Below are positions 1 through 3,949 of a DNA stretch of 6,151 bases, piece after piece. The DNA is from JBATBW01 sp049662565 (GTDB lineage: Bacteria > Bacillota_I > Bacilli_A > Erysipelotrichales > Erysipelotrichaceae), in assembly GCA_049662565.1 (NCBI GenBank), contig JBATBW010000073.1, forward strand, positions 1 through 6,151, given 5' to 3'. Each line of letters opens with the position of its first letter. Positions within the stretch are counted from its first letter, which is position 1. The notes under the pieces are model-generated. The model did not search any database, was not told the origin of the DNA, and saw only the letters and a list, made by a program, of their open reading frames with translations. The position numbers were made by a program, and so were the translations under genes.

Positions 1-192
1 TATTCAAAAGAATTATCTATTTTAATACAGGCAATAAAAGCACTGGGGAAAGATAATATAAGTAAAGAAGACTTAAAGAAACTTGCTGTTTTTGCTAGGG
101 GGATTCAAGAAGATTTAATAAAGGATACACTAAAATTGCCTTTTTGGATACATGAAGTTTTAGAAAAAATACAGGAGATAAACCATGAGTAA
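1..192 (+). CDS. C-terminal end of probable AbiEi-type antitoxin (partial)
   Basis: An open frame enters from the left edge and gives 63 residues before TAA at 190-192; the start and most of the protein lie outside the window. The visible part is charged and helical, ending in the stretch LPFWIHEVLEKIQEINHE. I assign it mainly from position: it overlaps by 8 nt (ATGAGTAA) the start of an AbiEii-type nucleotidyltransferase, and in type IV toxin-antitoxin systems the antitoxin gene (AbiEi or DUF6088-like, a winged-helix protein that represses its own promoter) directly precedes and overlaps the toxin. The overlap suggests translational coupling. The DNA-binding domain, which would prove the assignment, is not in view. 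That this is a real gene end is fairly sure; the family is an inference from context. Confidence 0.6.
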   Translation, partial: YSKELSILIQAIKALGKDNISKEDLKKLAVFARGIQEDLIKDTLKLPFWIHEVLEKIQEINHE

Positions 193-1191
193 ATTATTAG
201 AAATACCAAGTGAAGAGCTTGAACTGGTCATACAAAACACATCCGATAAGCTTTCTATGTCAAAGGCTATTGTCGAAAAAGATTTATGGGTTTGTATGAT
301 TTTGAAATATCTATTTGCGGATTTTAAATGTAAAGATGCCATTGTTTTAAAGGTGGGACAAGCTTGTCTAAAGTATATAAGTTGATTGAAAGATTTTCAG
401 AAGATATTGACCTTGCTTTGGATTGGGAAGTGTTAGGTTATAAAAACAATGAACCTTATGATGAAAGAAGCAATACAAAGCAGTCGAAATTCAATGCTAA
501 ACTAAATGAAGCTACAAAGGTATTTCTTAAGCATGAATTTTTGCCGGTTTTAGAAAATGATTTTAAAGATGCTTTGGAAGGTAAAGAGTATAAATTTTAC
601 ATTGATGAATTTGACGGTCAAACAATTTGCTTTGATTATCCTAAAAATCATAAAGACAGATCCATACTTCAAGTGATAAGACTTGAAATTGGAAGTTTGG
701 CTGAACCGATCCCTACAAGTAGACAAAAAATAAAGACTTATATTGAGGGGGTATATCCTGAAGTATTTGATGAAAATATTGAAGTTGTAGCTGTTGATAG
801 TTTAAGAACTTTTTATGAAAAGATAACAATACTGCATAGGGAAGCAAACAGAGTAAATGGCAACTATCCTTCAAGATATTCAAGGCATTTTTACGATGTA
901 TATAAAATGCTGCTTACCGATATAAAAGAAAAGAGTTTTAACAATTTGGACTTATTAAAAGTGGTCATAGAGTTTAAGAAAAAGTTCTATGCGTGTAGTT
1001 GGGCAAAATATAATGATATTATGAAAGGGAATATAAAGTTAATTCCATCAGATGAGGCTTTAGATATATTTTCGAAAGACTATGATAGTATGAAGAATAT
1101 GCTCTTTGGAGAAAAGATACCATTTGATAAAATCATAAATAGTGTTAGAGAATATGAAATAGAGTTAAACGAAGTTTTGAAAAATAAGTAA
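185..1191 (+). pseudogene. AbiEii-type nucleotidyltransferase toxin, frame broken by a -1 shift
   Basis: This is a type IV toxin of the AbiEii nucleotidyltransferase family, which blocks growth (phage abortive infection, plasmid maintenance) by transferring nucleotides, probably to tRNA. The start ATG at 185 has AGGAG at 173-177. The first frame runs 66 codons to TGA at 383-385. The second frame is open from before 352 to tandem TAA TAA at 1189-1194. Joining the frames at 352 gives about 335 residues, near family length (about 300), and rebuilds the signature VLKGGTSLSKVYKLIERF followed by SEDIDLAL, the metal-binding D-x-D. Further family motifs are SLRTFYEKITILHREANR (coded near 800-850) and the conserved R-H-F-Y-D-V-Y (near 885-905). 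The unshifted product lacks all catalytic residues. A separate start at TTG 364 would omit the GG motif, so it is not a plausible functional gene. There is no other lesion, so the break is recent, a sequence error, or recoded. Confidence 0.75.
346..352 (+). other. candidate -1 ribosomal slippery heptamer TTTAAAG in the toxin gene
   Basis: In the frame of ATG 185 the bases read T TTA AAG, a perfect X XXY YYZ heptamer. Slipping back one base makes the next codons GGT GGG ACA AGC TTG, which completes the family motif K-G-G-T-S-L exactly. The zero-frame stop lies 30 nt downstream. Four bases after the heptamer the palindrome GACAAGCTTGTC (357-368) could form only a 4-5 bp hairpin, weak as a stimulator, and I see no clear Shine-Dalgarno-like stimulator upstream. 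A plain one-base deletion (for example TTAAAAGG to TTAAAGG) explains the same data, so programmed recoding is only a possibility. Confidence 0.3.
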
Positions 1192-1249
1192 TAATTTCAA
1201 TCTTGAAATGGGCGATAGCTCTAAGGATTTTTCGGGGGTGTAAGTATTT

Positions 1250-1276
1250 AAAAAAGCGAAATTTTTCGCTTTTTTT
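1250..1276 (+). terminator. intrinsic terminator of the toxin-antitoxin module
   Basis: The stem AAAAAAGCGAA (1250-1260) pairs perfectly over 11 bp with TTCGCTTTTTT (1265-1275) around the loop ATTT, followed by the end of the T run at 1276. The A run on the left mirrors the T run, so it could also stop transcripts coming from the right. It lies 58 nt after the toxin stop and separates the module from the comF region. Confidence 0.85.
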
Positions 1277-1367
1277 ACTGTGCACTTTCATTTTTTATTT
1301 GTTATTATTGTTTTATATTAACCTTTAAAAAATGATTTTTTTCTAGTGACCCCAATTATGTGCATTT

Positions 1368-1402
1368 ATCAACTCAAAATTAGAAACTCAGCGAGAGTTG
1401 AT
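1368..1402. repeat. 8-bp inverted repeat ATCAACTC / GAGTTGAT
   Basis: ATCAACTC (1368-1375) and GAGTTGAT (1395-1402) are exact reverse complements separated by 19 nt, giving a stem-loop as RNA or a possible protein-binding site. The loop repeats AAACTC once more. There is no T run after it, so it is not a terminator. Its function is unknown. Confidence 0.45.
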
Positions 1403-1433
1403 GTGAACCCTGTTTAGGAGGCATCAATAAGAA

Positions 1434-1517
1434 AACGGATCATTAAGAGAAAATTCATTATTTTCTTTTTCTTTGCATTTGACTTTAATTTAGTCGTGTT
1501 GTCAAATAATATCCGTT
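1434..1517 (+). other. nested inverted repeats, possible three-way-junction RNA
   Basis: The outer arms AACGGAT (1434-1440) and ATCCGTT (1511-1517) are exact complements. Inside them sit an A/T-rich hairpin of about 10 bp (AAGAGAAAAT at 1445-1454 with ATTTTCTTTT at 1460-1469, one G-T pair) and a second pair ATTTGAC (1477-1483) / GTCAAAT (1501-1507). Together they could form a closed stem with two branches. An alternative hairpin TATCC/GGATA (1510-1525) would compete with the outer stem. In DNA this AT-rich, 7-bp matches arise easily by chance, so this is only a candidate. Confidence 0.25.
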
Positions 1518-1635
1518 CTTGGATAAACTCATATATTCTTGTAGTTGTATATTGTCTTTTTCAAAGAACTTTTTAATATAATAGATTACTAAGGATGTCG
1601 GTGGTGTAGGTATAGAATTTATGGTTTTTGATACA

Positions 1636-1705
1636 TGCAATTAATATCAATTGCAAAGTGAAGCAATCAAATATGATTGCATATGTTGTGTTGCAAAGTA
1701 GTTGC
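1636..1705. repeat. cluster of TTGCAA-like motifs upstream of comFA
   Basis: Within 70 nt there are two TTGCAAAGT copies 40 nt apart (1651-1659 and 1691-1699), and two perfect 7-bp inverted repeats: TGCAATT/AATTGCA (1636-1642 with 1649-1655) and GCAATCA/TGATTGC (1663-1669 with 1674-1680, loop AATA). A further TTGC is at 1702-1705. The shared core is TTGCA/TGCAA in both orientations, and the last copies abut a candidate extended -10 element. This layout suits a regulator binding upstream of the comF promoter. It does not match the Bacillus ComK box (AAAA-N5-TTTT) or the streptococcal cin box. The regulator is unknown. Confidence 0.45.
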
Positions 1706-1711
1706 TATATT
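1703..1711 (+). promoter_or_regulatory. candidate extended -10 promoter for the comF operon
   Basis: TGC followed by TATATT forms an extended -10 element (5 of 6 matches in the hexamer). The -35 region 17 nt upstream is poor, as is usual for extended -10 or activator-dependent promoters. Transcription would begin near 1718, leaving a leader of about 187 nt before the comFA ATG. A weaker alternative is TATAAC at 1801-1806 with TTGAAA at 1780-1785, but its spacer is short (15). Confidence 0.35.
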
Positions 1712-1904
1712 ATTTTTTAGAAATACTGAAAGCTATGAAATTGGTGGGGGGAACAATAGATAAAGAGTAGGGTCTTGGATTGAAATTAATATTGGGTTAT
1801 TATAACTGAAAAAGTTTGGATATTTAAACAACTAGAAAATTCTTTTTGGAACTTTGTTTAGGAATAATAATAGTTGTTGTTTATATATAAGTGTGGATAA
1901 TAAA

Positions 1905-3035
1905 ATGAAGTGTAAGATTTGTGGCAATAGTGATGAGAGTTATTTCTATTTGGGTAGTAAGGGTTATTATTGTCGTCGTTGTATTGAGTTTCGTTATTCG
2001 TTATTGGATCAAGATTTAGATAAATATGATATTGAATTACCATTAGATTATGAGTACTCATTGGGTTTTGATTTAACAGCTGATCAAAAATATATTAGTA
2101 AACAGTTATTGGATAATTATTTAGATAATAATCTTTTAGTGTGGGCAGTTTGTGGTGCGGGCAAAACAGAGATTGTGTTACAGATGATTAAGGATGCCTT
2201 TAGTAGAGGCTTAAGGGTTGGATGGGCTATTCCTAGGCGAAGTGTGGTTGTGCAATTACATGAGCGGTTGTGTAGCTATTTCCCGCATATTAATATTAGT
2301 TTGGTGTGCCAAGGTCATCATGAGGATATCTTCCAGAGTTTTGTTGTTTGTACTACTCATCAATTGTATAATTTTAGTCATTATTTTGATTTGTTAATTA
2401 TTGATGAACCTGATGCTTTTCCTTTTAAGGGGAATGAGTTGTTGCAGGATATTGCTTTAAATAGTTGTCAAGGAAAGATAGTTTATTTGAGTGCTACGCC
2501 TGATCAGTTTGTTTTTGATCATGTGGATCATGTGTTTGAATTAAATAGTCGTCCTTTTAATAATAAATTGATAGTTCCTAGGGAGTATCGTGTTGGTAAA
2601 GTATTGGGTTATATGTATTTATTTTGGTTGGTGAATAAACTAATAAAAAAAAGACAGCCTTTATTAGTTTTTATGCCAACTATTAAGTTGGCCAATGAAT
2701 TGAATAAAGTGATGAGATTATTTTATCGTTGTGATGTTATAACATCACATACTGATAATAAAGAATTAATCATTGAGCGATTAATTGATGGTAGTGTTGA
2801 TTTTCTTTTAACGACAACAATTTTGGAAAGAGGAGTTACTATTAAAGGGGTTAATATCATAGTATTTAATGCGGATCATCAGGTATTTGATATGTCTAGT
2901 TTGATACAAATAGTAGGCAGAGTAGGAAGGAGTAGAGAATGTTTGACTGGAGATGCGTGTTTAATAACGTTTCGCAAAGATTCAGAGGTAGTGAGTTGTA
3001 TAGACTACTTATTGAAAGTGAACAAAAGTGTTTGA
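1905..3035 (+). CDS. comFA: ComFA, ATP-dependent helicase for competence DNA uptake
   Basis: ComFA is a DEAD/DEAH-like superfamily 2 ATPase at the inner face of the membrane that helps pull single-stranded DNA into competent cells, acting with ComFC. The 376-residue product shows a four-Cys zinc knuckle (C3, C6, C23, C26), Walker A CGAGKTE (83-89), motif Ia IPRRSVVVQL (109-118), Walker B IIDEPDAFPF (165-174), motif III SATP (196-199), motif V TTTILERGV (303-311) and arginine-finger motif VI QIVGRVGRS (335-343). It is shorter than Bacillus ComFA (about 460). The Walker B tetrad is DEPD, where DEVD is usual. I chose ATG 1905 because MKCKICG is the typical ComFA opening; its ribosome site is weak (GGA at 1895-1897). 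An upstream in-frame TTG at 1854 would add 17 atypical residues. comFC overlaps its 3' end; there is no comFB between them. The family is certain, the exact start less so. Confidence 0.93.
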   Translation: MKCKICGNSDESYFYLGSKGYYCRRCIEFRYSLLDQDLDKYDIELPLDYEYSLGFDLTADQKYISKQLLDNYLDNNLLVWAVCGAGKTEIVLQMIKDAFSRGLRVGWAIPRRSVVVQLHERLCSYFPHINISLVCQGHHEDIFQSFVVCTTHQLYNFSHYFDLLIIDEPDAFPFKGNELLQDIALNSCQGKIVYLSATPDQFVFDHVDHVFELNSRPFNNKLIVPREYRVGKVLGYMYLFWLVNKLIKKRQPLLVFMPTIKLANELNKVMRLFYRCDVITSHTDNKELIIERLIDGSVDFLLTTTILERGVTIKGVNIIVFNADHQVFDMSSLIQIVGRVGRSRECLTGDACLITFRKDSEVVSCIDYLLKVNKSV

Positions 3036-3625
3036 TTTGTCACAAAGATTTGTCTAATGGATGCGATATATTGACTTATTTTAGTAATAATGACATTATT
3101 TGTTGCAAATGTCGTAAAAAACTAGTATCATATAGTTGTATTGTAGAAGTAAAGTACTTAAGGCTTAAGGCATTGTACAAGATTAACGATTATTTTTGGA
3201 GCTTGATTATTCGTTATAAAGAAAAATATGACGAAGCACTTGCAGGAATTTTCATTCATCCCTTTCTTAAGGATCTGAAAAAGCAATACCAAGGATACAC
3301 TATTATTGGTGTGCCTTCTAGTTTAACCAAGATAAAGGAACGAGGTTTTAATCATCTGGAAATGATGTTTAAAGCATTAGAACTTCCTTATTATGATTTA
3401 TTTGAAAAGGACAACTATTTGCAAAAGAAGCAAAATAAGTTTCGCCGCGATGAGATTAGTAATCATATCCGATTATTAGATCATCAAAGAATTGCGACAC
3501 CAATCTTACTGGTTGATGATGTAGTAACTACTGGTAGTAGCATCTTATGTTGTTATGAACTGTTAGTTAATTATGGTTATCAAGTAGAAGTATTGGTAAT
3601 AGGAAGTCCAGATAGAATTTTCTAA
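2996..3625 (+). CDS. comFC: ComFC/GntX-family phosphoribosyltransferase-like competence protein
   Basis: ComFC partners ComFA in moving transforming DNA across the membrane; its enzymatic substrate is not established. From TTG 2996 the product has 209 residues: an N-terminal zinc ribbon (C12-x2-C15 and C36-x2-C39), the family segment IIRYKEKYDEALA (71-83), VPSSLTKIKERGFNHLE (106-122), QKKQNKFRRDEISN (143-156), and the PRPP-binding loop ILLVDDVVTTGSS (170-182), all in family order. The start is uncertain. TTG 2996 has AGAGG at 2984-2988 and overlaps comFA by 40 nt. ATG 2939 has a stronger AAGGAG at 2927-2932 and would give 228 residues, but overlaps comFA by 97 nt, and that AAGGAG is also forced by comFA codons for motif VI. 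TTG 3032 would give a tidy 4-nt overlap but removes the first zinc cysteine. Translation is probably coupled to comFA. Confidence 0.88.
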   Translation: MYRLLIESEQKCLICHKDLSNGCDILTYFSNNDIICCKCRKKLVSYSCIVEVKYLRLKALYKINDYFWSLIIRYKEKYDEALAGIFIHPFLKDLKKQYQGYTIIGVPSSLTKIKERGFNHLEMMFKALELPYYDLFEKDNYLQKKQNKFRRDEISNHIRLLDHQRIATPILLVDDVVTTGSSILCCYELLVNYGYQVEVLVIGSPDRIF

Positions 3626-3661
3626 GTCTTGGAGGCATTTTTGAATTGAAAGGAGATTAAA

Positions 3662-3862
3662 ATGCAAGCAAAAGTAAAATGGTTTAATGTAGAAAAAGGT
3701 TTCGGTTTTATCGACGTAGATGGTAAGGACATTTTCGTTCATTACTCTCAAATCGTAGACGAAGGTTTCAAAACTTTAGCTGAAGGTGAAACAGTGGAAT
3801 TCGACATCGTTGACACTCCAAAAGGACCTCAAGCTCAAAACATTAAAAAAGTCGCTGAATAA
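3662..3862 (+). CDS. csp: cold-shock domain protein (CspA family), RNA chaperone
   Basis: This 66-residue protein is a single cold-shock domain, the normal length for the family. It binds single-stranded RNA and DNA in the cytoplasm and loosens mRNA secondary structure. Visible motifs are the opening KVKWFN (4-9), RNP1 KGFGFI (12-17) and RNP2 DIFVHYSQI (23-31), carrying Tyr28 where Phe is usual. A strong ribosome site AAAGGAG (3649-3655) lies 6 nt before the ATG. Codons are clearly biased towards C-ending forms (TTC, GAC, ATC, AAC), unlike comFA and comFC, as expected of a highly expressed gene. It starts 36 nt after comFC, so it may be read from the comF transcript. High expression would also require its own promoter; TAGAAT at 3613-3618 is a possible -10 without a convincing -35. 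Tandem TAA stops are followed by a terminator. Confidence 0.95.
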   Translation: MQAKVKWFNVEKGFGFIDVDGKDIFVHYSQIVDEGFKTLAEGETVEFDIVDTPKGPQAQNIKKVAE

Positions 3863-3876
3863 TAACGATAAATATT

Positions 3877-3907
3877 AAGGCTGCACGTGTTGCAGTCTTT
3901 TATTTTT
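3877..3907 (+). terminator. intrinsic terminator after the cold-shock gene
   Basis: AAGGCTGCA (3877-3885) pairs with TGCAGTCTT (3891-3899) in a 9-bp stem with one G-T pair and loop CGTGT, followed by a T-rich tract to 3907. It begins 14 nt after the csp stop and ends just before the secA promoter, insulating secA from the comF-csp transcript. Confidence 0.9.
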
Positions 3908-3917
3908 ATATAGATAG

Positions 3918-3926
3918 TGTTACAAT
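3918..3926 (+). promoter_or_regulatory. extended -10 promoter of secA
   Basis: TGT followed by TACAAT (3921-3926, 5 of 6 matches) is an extended -10 element directly downstream of the csp terminator and 23 nt before the secA ATG. There is no good -35 at the right distance because that space is the terminator T tract. The leader would be about 15-20 nt and carry just the ribosome site GGAGG (3938-3942). Confidence 0.5.
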
Positions 3927-3949
3927 TAAAACAGTATGGAGGTTTTTAT

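Larger units (their letters stand above)
1277..1904. other. gene-free region upstream of comFA, rich in inverted repeats
   Basis: No reading frame with a credible start and length is present on either strand. The stretch contains inverted repeats (1368-1402; 1434-1517 with two nested hairpins), an open frame of 49 codons lacking a normal start (1427-1576), the TTGCAA motif cluster (1636-1705) and a likely extended -10 promoter (1703-1711). The left half may be remnant sequence from an inserted element; the right half is probably the control region and leader of comFA. I recognise no tRNA, rRNA, CRISPR repeats or known riboswitch class here. Confidence 0.6.

Noticed and set aside
160..342. 60-residue frame on the minus strand over the antitoxin end and toxin start
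   Set aside because: It lies opposite two overlapping coding frames, has no recognisable motif and no ribosome site; it is a shadow of the + strand genes.
364..1191. Independent toxin gene starting at TTG 364
   Set aside because: TTG 364 encodes the Leu of the conserved KGGTSLSK motif; starting there drops the GG nucleotide-binding residues, and there is no ribosome site before it.
1195..1209. Short inverted repeat ATTTCAA/TTGAAAT right after the toxin stop
   Set aside because: The arms are only 2 nt apart, the stem is weak and no T run follows; the real terminator is at 1250-1276.
1344..1402. Possible insertion-sequence terminus (TAGTGACCCC, then inverted repeat)
   Set aside because: TGACCCC recalls ends of some IS3 and IS21 family elements, but there is no partner end, no target duplication and no transposase fragment in the window.
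1735..1770. Tiny frame ATG AAA TTG ... TAG of 11 codons
   Set aside because: It has no ribosome site and its length is expected by chance.
1858..2061. 67-residue minus-strand frame rich in Asn, Tyr and His
   Set aside because: It mirrors the T-rich comFA 5' region; the low-complexity composition is what antisense of AT-rich coding DNA gives.
3563..3751. 62-residue minus-strand frame over the comFC-csp junction
   Set aside because: It is antisense to the comFC end and the csp start, both well supported, and has no family features.
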